Below, one piece after another: positions 21,710 to 39,700 of a stretch of 64,000 bases of DNA. The DNA is from Apis mellifera (Eukaryota; Arthropoda; Insecta; Hymenoptera; Apidae). The position numbers and the translations under genes are program-made. Under the pieces are notes generated by a model, which did no database searches, had not been told where the DNA came from, and saw only the letters and a program-made list of their open reading frames with translations. How positions within the stretch are numbered: the stretch's first letter is position 1; each line of letters opens with the position of its first letter. The stretch is taken from contig NC_037643.1 in the NCBI RefSeq assembly GCF_003254395.2, positions 6,220,963 to 6,284,962 of the forward strand, in the 5' to 3' direction.

Positions 21710-24141
21710 AGATTTCGAATTTTTGAACAATTCGAGATGGCGATGTTTTGGAATGTCGACGATTTTAAAATTTTTTGAAACTTGTAATGAAATATCTTCG
21801 TGTTAAAACTGTAAAAAATTATTAAAAATAAGATCTTCCATATATAAAAAAATATAGGAAGAGAGAATTAAATATTAAGAGATTAAACAAAATCACGCGA
21901 CTCGAGAGTCGTTTCAATTATCAATCCGTTAAGATAAGCAAAAAATTTCCATTCATTATAAATCGATTCACTCCTCATTCAAAAATCCATTGAGCGCGGC
22001 AATAATTGCTCCGAAATGAAATCGATATAACGCGAAAGAGACGGTCTCGATAAAGAAAATATCCAAGGGTATGAATGATCGAATGTGGATTCGAAGATCG
22101 AGTGGAAGGTCGTATAAGTACGACGAATACCCCATTCATCGGTTTCTTCTCGCAATAGAGCGGGTCTTTTCGCTTTATGAATGGCGCGGTATAAGAGGAG
22201 AGGCCGCCATTGTCGACGGGTCCCACAATGTAAAGTAATGAGTTGCTTGATTCAACACAAAAAGAGGGGAAGAGTGGAGAGACGTATCAAGGGTAAATAT
22301 AATCTCAAAGAACTGTACGCAATCATCCTTCTTTCGAATATAACGATATTACATGCGCGTTCTGTTTGAAGATTACGATTGATTTTGCTTATCAACGAAT
22401 ATGGTTTCATTCAGCGATTACGTAGCGTGGAAATTAATATTTTCATGAGAAAAAGAAGATGGACAAAATGATCTACGATATATTTAAAAAAATCATCGAT
22501 GAGGATATCTTAAAGTGCGAATGAAGAATGAAAGAAATCTCTTTATTGGCTCTCTTACAAATTCATTGTATGTAAGATATGAAATCTTAATTAACGTGTC
22601 AGCTCTTGCAACGTGTCCTATCATATCACATACGATTGTCAGTGTTCACGATTCTGGTGACCTCGATATCCACTTCCTTAGTTCCGATCTTCTCGATTAT
22701 AACTTCTAGGATACAAGTACACCCATATTGGATCTCACGATTCCGATATTGTCGGTACAGTTTCCTCTCGCGCCCTGGAGAGTTTTCGATATTGAGTGCC
22801 ACGACATAGACGTCTTCAATTTGGACTTTACACGAACAATGTAGAATCTTGAATACAGTTTCTACAGTTTCTACGGTATTCCACCAGTATTTGTTCTCAT
22901 AATTTTGACATTACTCGATCCCAATACTGTTCCCAATACTACTCCACATGATTGTCCCCATAATCAATTGAATATTGCCAATCTAAACTGTTAAACGCGA
23001 AACGATAAATCTTCATTCTTCATTTTCAGATTTTCAAGATATTATCTCTTCCGTGTGATAATAATAATAACATTGCACAAATCGATGGAATACGATTTTA
23101 AATTTAAATCCGCGAATATTATTTATATATTCGAGAAAGAAGTATAATTAAAAGTAAAAAGAAATCATCCTCCAATCATTACCATCTCTTTTTCCATCAA
23201 TCAAAACTTTCTCGATCAATCGTGAAATACCCAGGATGTATTAACGATTCCGCCGTAGTTGAAACGCCATTGTTCGCGTGGATCTATCACCGGGGATTTG
23301 GTGGTTCTCGGCCAGGGTATCGCTATAATACCACATCGCCCTCGCGTTCACCTCCTGCTGCCCCTTAACAAGAGTTCAATTAGTTCCGACTTAACGGCTC
23401 TCAGTTCCGGTGACTCGTGACTGGAATCTTGGACAATTATTCGTCGGGCGGAAACTGTGTAGCACGAATTTTCACCCCCCCCGGCGTATAAATCTTCCGC
23501 ACGCCCGAGGAGGAGTCTTTTCCTCGGACGTGAAATTGTCCCTAGGTAGGCGAAGCCCCACCTAGGATGGCCATAATTTTCTCCCTATGATTCACGATTC
23601 GTCATATCAGCATATTGATTTATTCCATCCTTTATTCTAATCATTTTTCGTATTTTCAGGATTTTTGGAACACGCGATAAAATCCTAACATCATATTCTT
23701 ACAATCGCCAATGCTTCGAATAATTTTTTGAAATGTTCACAGCGAAAGAAATGTCGACAACGACTGCTCCATACATCAGAAATTCTATATCATCATCGAA
23801 TGTATATCGATATTTTATCAAACTTGGAACATGCACCCTTAACATTTTCTTAATAACTTGAACAACAACCCTCCCTATAGAATATTTACTATTTTTGTAG
23901 TAATTTAGTATTGGTTCCAGGTTTCCACACGAAACGATCGGCTGTTTTTCGAGATTTCGAAACGAGTTAGGGAGCAGAGATCGAAAATCGAAGAGGCAAG
24001 TGGAAGGATCCGAGAGGCGGGTAATGTGTTTTGCGGGGAGGGGTGGCAGAGGGAGCTATACGGAAGTGTCTAGGAAATGAAATACGTTGCGTGCGTAAAC
24101 GAGCTGTCAGAGCTTCTCTCGAGTAAATAACTAACTTTCTT

Positions 24142-24164
24142 GGCTCGGCTCTTGGTGCCGAGCC
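24142..24164. repeat. GC-rich hairpin, 8-bp arms
   Basis: GGCTCGGC and GCCGAGCC are exact reverse complements around the loop TCTTGGT. It is an isolated hairpin in spacer and is not part of a tRNA. Confidence 0.9.
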
Positions 24165-27100
24165 TTAAACCGTCGTCACGAGAGGGAGAGGGTTCTCGTA
24201 ACGTGCTCTCGATGTCCTCTCCCACCCCCTTCTAAGCTAAGAAAGCTAACTGCGCTGATTACGAAGCGTCTACGACTTTGCTGATTAGAATCGTCGAGCA
24301 AAGTTATAATCGGCACGCGATATTTGCACAATCGGATTTACAAACAACGGTAATTACAAACGGGTGGTGAAGGGGGAGGTTTGATGGAGATGTAACTAGC
24401 CGGGGTTCTTGTTCTATTCTAACAAGGGAAGGGAAGGGAAAATTTATATATACGGAAATTGTTACACGAGCACGACATTCTATTCATCGATTCGAAGGAA
24501 TTTAGATAATTTCGAAGGAATTCCGTGAAATGAGAATAATTGAATAATATTTAACGGAGTGGATCGATGAATGGATGGTTTATTCATGGTTCGAGGTTAG
24601 TTAGAACAGAATGGAATTATCGATCCCGTCGAAAAAGGAATGTTTCTTCAATTTTAAAATTAAAACAAAAAGTTGATTATGAATTATGAATCTATTAAGT
24701 AATTATTTGTTTACGAAATATCTAAAGATAAATTAAATGGGACGATTCTAATTACGAATTATGCACGAAAGTTATGTTTTTTTAAATGAAATAAAGAATT
24801 AAATAATTAAAATAATTCGTACCGCGTAATTAAATGAGATTTGATATATTCATTTTTCAGGCAAAATAAGATGCAACGTCGTTTTTATGGAGAGAATATT
24901 TCTGACAGAATGAGTATTTTATGAAGAAACTCGGAGAAGGGCGGGAGAAGAGTCAACGATTTTTCTAGTGGCAATAAAGGGACTCTCTGAGTCAAGCAAG
25001 ACAAAGATTTATGACGAGAACGTGATCTTATTTTGCCCGAGTCTCCGGCGAAAATTGTCCATAATGGGGAAAATGAAACGCGAGTGGGAAAGCTTGTTAT
25101 CGAGCTTAATCAATCGAAATATCGCTCGCTTTGACCGATTCAAATTAACAGCCCCTCCCCCCTTCAATCCGGATAATGAAGGAGAAACACGTGTCTCACG
25201 TTTCATACTTTTAAATGCTTTTCCATGTAAACAGAAAATTCGAGATCGATCGAACTTTTCTAAGTAAAGATTTCGATGTAATTTTTAATTTATTTATTTA
25301 TTTTTTTTTTGTCCTTATTGATTGATGTCCACTTGAAAATAATTAAAGATTAAACTCGCAACGATAAAATAACTTTTATCTTGTAAAATATCATTAAATA
25401 TTGATAATTAGAAAAATACATGCTTAGAAGAGAGAAATAAACAGGGATTCTTTGCATATTTTTTCAAGAATCAAAACTATATTATTCAACGTGTCATGGA
25501 ATACTATTAGAAAATAATAATCCCTTCTCGTTCTCGATCAATCAAGATCACCCAAGAATCAATCAATTACAAAACAATCGTTTAGAAATAATTTTTATTT
25601 TCGTTGAATCATATCAATATATTCTAATACTTTCGATATTTTCAGGTCTCTAAACAAGATTAATAAAGAGAATCAAAGAGATCCAGAACAGGATATATTA
25701 ACTCACCCTTTGATGAATGTATATTTTGGTACACATGGATTTTAGGATATGGTAATCTCCGGAATGGCGTTCGATTCGATCGTAACGTAGGATTGCCATG
25801 ACATAAACGCACAAAAAAGAATAATTAATATCGCGTCCACGTTATTATCCAAAGCTTTGTAGAAGCTTCTATTTTTTTTCCCCTATTGGAGCGGTTTTAA
25901 TAACTGCTTTTGAGGGTACGCCATGTCCCACGGCTACGGATAAACGTATTTTAATACACTTTTATGTTTCAATATGTGGATAAAGTCGAGGGCAAAGGTT
26001 CGCAACCTGTAATTCTTGCTATTCTGAAATGGAGAACTTCTTCTCATCCGATCCTCTAAAATGATAGAATATTATGATAACATTGGGACAATCTGCGATT
26101 AAACAGGTAATTTTTAAAATTACTTCCATCCTTTATAGATATCCATCTCAAATAATAACTCTTCCTTCCATCTTATCAATCTTAGACTCCTCTTTATCTT
26201 CTTTGCATCGACGAAATAACTTATTTTGGTAATAATAAAATTGCCAAACGTTATTTCGACGATCATTCTTGGAAATTTCACTTAATTTCGAAGCTCCAGT
26301 AAAATAATGGATATCGGTTCGACAATTATTCTTCGAATACTTGGTCTCAACAACTTCGAACCTCTTTCCACGAATCGCGACCCGACAAAATCGTATTCTT
26401 TCGACCCGAAGAGCTTTTAAATATATATATACCAAGCTGGCGGGTGGTAATCCATTCCAGGACGCTTGATACCAGGAATCATAACTTTGAAACCTCTCTT
26501 AATTCGTCGCTTTGCTCCCTATCGCGGCCCCCTCCCCTTATTTTCGAACGTCGGGATCCCCAAACTTTGACCCGGCTCAATGAAAAGAAATTGTCCGGCG
26601 CGCGCGTGGCGAAAGGATTTGTTAATTTAATGATTCTGCCTCGAGTGACGGCGGCAGACGGCGAAAGTTTTCTCGAAGGAATCTCGTGCCAAAAGTTTCG
26701 TCGGTCCGGCACCGATAAGAAGCAAGCCGAAGCTAAAATTGGATTCATAGTTTACAGAGACCGCGTTTCCTTCCAACTTAACTTTTCCATTTAAAGGTCG
26801 CCCCCTCCTTTTCCTTTCACGGGCTAATTCCTTTCTAAAAAAAAAAAAAAAAAAAGAAGAAGAAAACCGTCGATCTCCTTCGAGCTTAACTCGATCTCGT
26901 CGAATTGCTTAGAGAATTAACCTCTCTCTTTCTCTGTCTCTCTTTCGAAGCGAAAGAGACTTGGCGAGATGTAAATGTTACGAAACGGCGAGGTAGATTC
27001 GTGTAATTCGCAAATCTGTTTAATGGAATTTTCGAAAGAGGGGGAGAAGAAACTCGTTGAGTAAATAACCGTATCGATTTTTTGGATGTTGCTTGCTAGA

Positions 27101-27573
27101 ATGAATCTTTAAAAGAGGAAAGAAACATCGACAACTTTGAGAATTTATAAGAGACAGACTTTTATTCTCGATGGAGCGAACGACACTTTTCTTTTAATTA
27201 AAAAAAAAAAAAAAGAGAAGGGATACTTGATATCTAATTAATCCGGCCACAATTATCAAATGGAGTTGTACTCTAGAAAATTTCGAATTCCATGAGCGTC
27301 GCAAATTTTTTAATTTCCCTCGAGCATCCTGAAGTTGATAATTCTACGAAAAAAAATTGTACGAGGAGAAAAAAATTCGATCTGAAAAATTTCCCCTATA
27401 AATCCCGCTACCAACTAACGTTGGACTAACAGTTCCACCGATCTATAAGCTCCCCTCCACTGTTCCAATACTACTAACTCGTAACACCCTCTGTTGCACA
27501 TCTGACAGACCAATCAATAACGATGAAAAATTCAGAGGAGATTCCGTTCTCCCTGTCATTGCGTTTCACGCAT

Positions 27574-27596
27574 AATATATATATATATATATATAT
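27574..27596 (+). repeat. (AT)11 microsatellite
   Basis: An uninterrupted AT array in AT-rich DNA. Confidence 0.9.
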
Positions 27597-27948
27597 TCCA
27601 GCAATAAGAATCCACAAAGGAGTTTTTTAAAAGAGGATGAAACGAGCGAGTAATGAAATGAAACACACGGCACGAAGATGAGGATGAAAGACGATATCTG
27701 TCTCTTGGAGACAAAAATAAAAAAAAAGAGAAGGAAAGTAAAAGGAGAGGAAGTCGATACGCGATAAGAGATTGGGCGTAGATTTAGCAGACGCGAGATT
27801 GTAAGCGCACGGGGGAGGAGGAGAAGAGAAGGAGTCTATGCGCGTTTATGGGGGGGTGGAAGACGATGAATCCTCGGCGAGGATGGAAGGGCGGCTTATG
27901 GATTCTCCCCCTTCCCCTTGGTCCGAACTTTTGCGCGGTAACCCTCGG

Positions 27949-27980
27949 TATAAAAGGCTGGATGGTGTCGGGACAGTTAG
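27949..27980 (+). promoter_or_regulatory. TATA plus Inr-like core promoter
   Basis: TATAAAAG (27,949-27,956) is followed 26 bp later by GGACAGTTAGG, an initiator-like ACAGTT with A at 27,975. The spacing is slightly shorter than the usual 28-31 bp. The setting is a local GC-rich island (27,780-28,130). Downstream, a plus frame to 28,135 is open but carries no recognisable domain, and no donor of good quality follows. It could start a non-coding RNA or be fortuitous. Confidence 0.22.
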
Positions 27981-28139
27981 GTCGTCGACGTGACCCGAGA
28001 GCTCGCCTGGAACAACCTCCATTTGTACGGGGAATTACATCCGCGTATATGAAGAAACTCGTATCTTTATATACCCCGAGCCCAAGGAAGGAAGTTGGCA
28101 AGGGATGGCCCCGAGATAAGCGAGATCAGAGATAAGGGA

Positions 28140-33655
<5,516 letters not shown>

Positions 33656-33660
33656 GACAG

Positions 33661-33788
33661 ACCACCATTGAGCCACGGGGAGGCTCAACAGCTGCGAGGG
33701 TGAACCTCTTCATTATTTTCCAATACCTCTGCACTCGAGCCCGTTATCTCCGTGGACATAAGTGGCGGCTTTATGTACGGACGAATGG
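33661..33788 (+). CDS. Exon-like block, plus strand, 42 open codons
   Basis: A possible acceptor (TTGTCATCGACAG) precedes 128 bp that are open in one frame for 42 codons plus two bases, ending at a fair donor (AATGG|GTAAGAG). The block is GC-richer than its flanks. The predicted peptide begins TTIEPRGGSTAARVNLF and contains an aromatic and basic second half. I recognise no domain. The acceptor's pyrimidine tract is weak, there is no ATG, and no neighbouring exon could be linked, so a conserved non-coding element is an equal possibility. Confidence 0.15.
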
Positions 33789-33789
33789 G

Positions 33790-36700
33790 TAAGAGTTTCG
33801 AGAAATTAGCCGGACAATTATCTATTATATTCCCGTGAAGCTGAGACTCTATTCACCCACGACTCCTCAACTTCGACGTCTCTATTCCTCGTGTAATTAA
33901 TAAGTTTTGATATAATATATAAATAACTTATCATTTATAGTTTTAACATTTAGATTTTGTTTGACGAATGGATCATCTCAAGACGTGTTAATTTTAGATC
34001 AAAATCAAAGTTTAATCTAGTTTAGTTTAACCTAACTTGATAATTTTTAAAATAGTAAATTAGTCTTTTTATCAAAATTAATCAAAGTTCGATAAATTCA
34101 ATATATTTCGTCAAAATTACGATAAAAAATTTTTATTACTTAATCGTATCTTTGGATTCTTCCTATTGACAGATTAGAGGATTATTCTTTTATCTAATCT
34201 TTTCAGAAACCTTTTCAAACTCTTGTTCTTACAAATCTAACTTAACAAATTTTAAATTAACTTAGTTAAGCCGTGCATTTCGTCGTTGTTAAATATCTCC
34301 AAACAAACCCACAACAATTTGGACCGAACGATTCTAAGCATGATCACGAAGAAGCCAATATATTACGAGAAGCATACCCGATGGAATTTTAATATAAAGC
34401 CAGCGGGTTATAAACTGTAACTCGGGATTATCATCCGACCCGTTAATTCGAAAATATGGAGCGAAGGAACAGAGTATGGATGGAGGGGACACGACCTCCT
34501 TCGTACGAGCTCCTCTCGTTTTTCGCCTACGCTCGCAATAATCCCTCAGCAGGGATTATACGCGATATGTCCGTGTAAATCGCAACGTTTCTACTGTTCC
34601 CAAACGGCTCGTACCTTACTCGCCATCCTTCGTCTTCTCTCTTACGTTTTATCCCTCTCCCTCTCGCTCCAGCCCCAGTGTCCCTTCCCCTCTCTCTCTC
34701 TTTCTCTATCTCTATCCCCCTTTGCCCTTCCTCTTATTTAGCAAAGCTTGTCGAGCTTTCTCCCGTTGCTGAGTAAACGCTTCAAACATGCACACTTTGA
34801 AGTCGCTTGCCGGTTAAATAGCCCAACGGCCAAAGCGGCCGCACACCACCATGTTTTGATTCGAAACACCCTCGAACTGTATTTAGAAGTGATTGCGTGT
34901 TTGAGCGCCTCAGATTGCCGACTTCCCGATTATTATTACCACGTTTAAATAGAACACCGATAGAGCGTGGGAGGTGTAGGAAGTGAAAGGGTAAACGTGA
35001 CCTATCGCTCGAACCTTATTGTTGCTACTACTTAACTACCGGAACGAAATAATGCAATTTCAAGAGAGAGAAAGAGAGAATTGTTATAATGTCGATTGCA
35101 ATGTAAAAAATACTGGATACTGTCATTCGTTTTTGTCGAAGTTAATACATAGCAGAAAGAGAGAGATATATATTAAATGAGATTATTGATTTGTCATAGT
35201 TGAAGAGAGATTTGAAGAGAGAGATATTGTAATGCAATTTAAAAAATGGAAGTAAATTTGAATTTAAAAAATGGAGAAAGAATAGTGTGTCTTATTTTTC
35301 AAAATCTATAAAGAATATTGAGATGGAAATATGAATGATGATTAAGAAGAAAAAAAAAAAAATTTCTATCGAATCGAATATAGTAAAGTAACTAATTCAG
35401 CGGATAGAAGGGTGAACTGGTTTTCGTGCAATCGGCAAAGTTAAGCTACAGTGAGCATGGTTTAGTTTACGTGCTATAGAATTACATGGGTGACTATTTG
35501 GAAACTCTGTGTACCATTTAGTGGGCGGATCGAGATCCACCGTAAACTCTGTATTCTCGACTAAAACATCAAAGATAATTGATATCGATTTATTCAACAA
35601 CACGGGAGGAAAATATGTTTCGAACGTGTAGAACGTTTCGCAAAAATGTTAAGATCGCTAAAAAAAAAGATAGCGATAAATTTTAAAATAAATTTTAAAT
35701 AAGAAAAGGTAATAATTTTTTGCGACATATGATATATAATAATTCATAGATATAGACGCATTATCAATTTCTAAATATCTTTGAGAAAATCTCAAGATAT
35801 CCTACAATAAATAAACATATAAAACAGTCATCAAATTTCATCGGAAAATTGTGGAAAATGATTATCGTTAACGAAGAACAATAAAATAAACAGTTTCGCG
35901 AAACATTAAATGATCTATCAATCTGATAATATAAAATAATATTTACATTATCAAATATTGCACGAGTTTATAATTTAATTCGGTGAAAATATCATTTACT
36001 TTTGCGAATGATTGTACAATCATACGTACCAGAGATTAATCCATAACACGTTTTTCGAAATCCTCGTTACAATATTAATACATTGCGAAGATAATGAAGC
36101 ACATCGTGAGATAAGATCGAATGACGATGATGCATCCCAGCATAGCAGGACTATTGCATTCGAATTGCAATCACTGGCCCTTTATGCGTCCACTGATGCG
36201 ATTAGATGAGGGCGAATAAAGTTGTTTTGCATAGAGTATTTCAATTGCGAGGGGCGAACCTCTTTGTGGGCAAGAGTTTATCGTGTAACCACAGAACGAG
36301 ATGGCATTGCGAGTTTTATGAACACTGAAATTTCAGCATTCATGCTCAAAGTACAATTGTATATTTCGAGATAGGTGAGTATTTCGAAATAAGTAAACAT
36401 AAAGGACATTTAGATTATTGGATTGTATTAATTATTCGCATCCTGTATATCTGAAATTGCGTTATAATTAATTTATAATTCAGATATCATTTAATTGATA
36501 TTCGCAGTAAACAATCATTTCCATTTACCGCGTGCAAATGAATTTGTTATTAAATAACACGGTATAGAAAATTCAGCATTTTCAGTAACCGATTTTGTTT
36601 GACAGATAAATAAATAAATGAACTACAGTACAGAAAAATTTGTGGATAAATCGAAGGAAAATTTCTCTTACGGATAAAAGAAACGTTAAAAGAGGTGCTC

Positions 36701-39700
36701 GAAGATCACGTTCCGTTCAATGAAACAGGCTGTATTAACCCTTTCCTGCCATATTATCACTTGACCTCGTTTGGCGGTGCAGAGAAGAAAATCAATGACG
36801 CTGAAAACAGATAATTTTCGTTCTTCCGTTTAAAATGGGAGTTGGAGCGCGTTCAACGCCATTTAATTCGTATTTATTACGATTTATCGAGCATATTTTT
36901 TTCTTGCGTGTTTATCACTCGTCTGTCTATATCGTCCGCGAGTAAAAAGTTTTCTCGTTTGATTCATTCGTCTTTTATTATAACCCATTGAAGCGTGATT
37001 GCAACGAAAAGTTGTATGTATTCGATATGAAAATTATACATACATATATATATATAATGAATTAAATAATTCAAAACTTCCAATATTTCAATGCATAAAA
37101 TATCCAAATGTTTCTCGTGGAAAATGTTATTATAGAGTATAAACACAGGTGCTAATAAATATTTTAAATATCATTAAAATGTGAAACAGTCCTGGGGATA
37201 CAATTTATTAAAAACTTTTTCTTTTATATATATTATGCATTTGTATGAATTGGAATTGTCATAAATTTGCGAAGATTATGAAATTTATTTTCGAAAGATA
37301 ATTATATTCAACAAAATAACTTACATCCCCGAATTCAGTAGCGCGTGTACACGTATAATAATTACAGTATAATCAATACGATGAGAAACAAAGTTCCGCT
37401 AAGAGCATTAAATATCCAATCGCGAACTTCTAAAATCTGTTTCCACTTGATCGAATTAGTCGTCTCGTTACGTGAAAATGTAATTTCCCTGGCCGAAGTT
37501 TCGCACGATTCGATACAGCGAAATTAAAAGTCGAATACTTATTTTTATTTCACTGCAAAATAACAAACTGATTGTAATTCAATACTACGGGAAACAATTA
37601 TTATTATTTAAATACTCGCGGAATATATAATTTGTGACGAGAATGAATTATGAAACGAAAATAACAATAAGAAATATTGCTCGTTTAATTAAATTAAAAT
37701 ATTTGCAGAAAGAATCGTGTATTTACAACAAATTTCTAAGATGCACAAAATACAATACAATACATAAAAGCATGGTAATAGGTAAATATTACCTATCTAA
37801 CATTATTTTTAGCTTTTTGTACACATTATATAACTTTTATATAAATTTAAAAATCCCTGTCAAAAAGGTATCTCTACAATTCCTCGAATTTATTCTTTTC
37901 AATAATAAGAACATCAGTGTAAAAAAGAAAAGCGTTATAAATAATTTTAATAAATCTATATCCTCGCAAAAAGCTTTAAAGGAGAGAACTGCTCGCATCT
38001 TTTCCCGAGACGTGATCGCCAGAATTTGTAGAAACGAATACGCGAAAAGTTGGTCTTTTCTCGATCTGAGGAAGGCACGAAAAGCAATTTGAAACGAGAT
38101 CGAAACGAAGCCTTGATTACCAGCTTGACTAACGAGACTTCGTCCTTACTGGGAACGGTTCGTTCGTTCGTTCGTACCTACCCATCTCCAGAGAATCGAT
38201 TTAGCAAGGCAATGCTGCTTCGCCGATTCCTCGACAACGAGGGATCGATTTCACGTTAGAAAATCGATTTCACATTTATCCAGAATAATCAAATTCTGTA
38301 CCGAGATCTCGAAATTAATAGCTTTTTTTTTTCTAGGAACAATTTTCTCCAGCGTGAAAATTTTTATCCCTCCGTTTGACAGAAACTTCTTGCAATCACG
38401 ATATTAAAAAAATATATACATATATCGGACAATCATAGCAAGGAATTGGATCGAGGAATTGGAGATTCCATATTTGGGATAAAAATAAAAAAATGTAATG
38501 TACGATTGTATTGTTGTTTATTGTCATCAATTGTTGGAGATCGTTATCGATTACACATTGTTCATAATGTTTCAAGATAATGTAGAGTTGAAATGTTTGC
38601 GGCCACTTGAAAGATGATCTCCCTTCTATTTGACGATGAATGCTACTTTTCTTCTGATCGATTTGATTCTTCGACTCTTTGTTTCGCATCATGTGGGGAA
38701 AAAAATTTTTTTAAAAGATAGATGTTCATTACCAGTCTCTGAAAAGCTCCCAGCAGAAAAATAGCTTTATTGCTGTTGTAAACGGAATATTATTTTTGAA
38801 ACATTGGCCGGTGGTAAAAGTGGTTTCCAACGGTTCTCTTGATTGGCAATTAACTTGCATCGGAGAATCCATGATTTCTTGAACATCATTCAGCCATCAT
38901 CTTGAAAAAAATCTAAAAAAAAAAAAAAAAAAAAGAAGAAGAAAGAAAGAAAGAGAAAATTAAAAAATAAAAATTAGAAAAAAATAAATAAAGGGGAATA
39001 CGAAGAAGTTAATAACAAACCCCATTGTCGACTTTCGTGTAATCGGCGAAGCGGAAATTCGTTTCGAGAATTCGACGGCGAGGTTATCGATACCAATCGA
39101 TACGTTTCCACCACGAGGAGAGAACAACTCGAGAGGAGAAACACTTGAAGATTTTCAAACGAATTCGCCCGACTCCCGTAACTCACTTACCAAGTCCAGG
39201 GTTCGATTAAACGAAATATCAAGGAACGTTTGCACGAGTATGCGTTTGAGTTACGGAATTGGGGGAAAATTCCCCTTCCCTATTAGAAAACTAACGAATA
39301 TGATTCCCCTCCCCTCCCCTCTCACCCTCGAAAAGAGTTTCCTCCGCTCCATGAAAAGTTTCGTTCGACTCTTAATTGAATTCGTTTCACGGATTCGTAT
39401 AAATATTGTTCCACCGATCCCGAACACGAGAAATATTTTCATATCTTGGATGGATATTCGCATAATTCTCGTTTTTTCCTTTCTCGAAATGACACGTTCT
39501 CATTATACATTGTTATAAAAACCACAGAAGAGAGAAAGAGAGAGAGAGAGAGATTTCCGGGGGAGGGGAAAAAAGTTTGTAACTTTTTGTCGTTAGTTGG
39601 CTCGTACGCGCCATCGTAATGTACATTGATATTGCATGTATAATGCAATGGTGCATGGCAGGTGTGTGTATCGATTACTTCGAACACTCGGCCCCCGCGA

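Larger units (their letters stand above)
19310..21780. other. CpG-rich, pyrimidine-biased block; possible promoter region
   Basis: About 2.4 kb of high CpG and strong C/T over A/G bias on the plus strand, with many CTCTCT, CCCTTCC and CGCG motifs. It sits between AT-rich flanks. Long frames exist on both strands at the same place (for example 21,041-21,730 minus and 21,281-21,778 plus), which is expected from few stop codons and argues against any single one being real. A strong plus donor (CAAC|GTGAGT at 20,415) and minus donor-like sites (for example GTGAGA near 20,085) are present without matching acceptors. A TATA-less promoter is possible on either strand. Confidence 0.3.
21781..27780. 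other. Mostly AT-rich non-coding DNA
   Basis: There is no supported gene. Two GC-balanced islands (23,220-23,580 and 26,440-26,800) have no paired splice sites. The second has frames of 116 and 89 codons on opposite strands, neither with recognisable motifs. Bases 22,620-22,960 repeat short words (CGATATTG, CAATACT, TTTCTACAG) and resemble the low-CpG stretches elsewhere. Isolated TTTTCAG acceptor-like strings at 23,655, 24,857 and 25,643 have no partner donor. Confidence 0.5.

Noticed and set aside
21041..21778. 229-codon minus and 165-codon plus frames
   Set aside because: The two frames overlap antiparallel in CpG-rich sequence with few stops. Both include microsatellite-coded Arg-Glu or Leu-Ser runs and neither has a known motif.
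24142..24164. GC hairpin as a terminator or tRNA arm
   Set aside because: Rho-independent terminators do not apply in this genome type, and no cloverleaf can be built around it.
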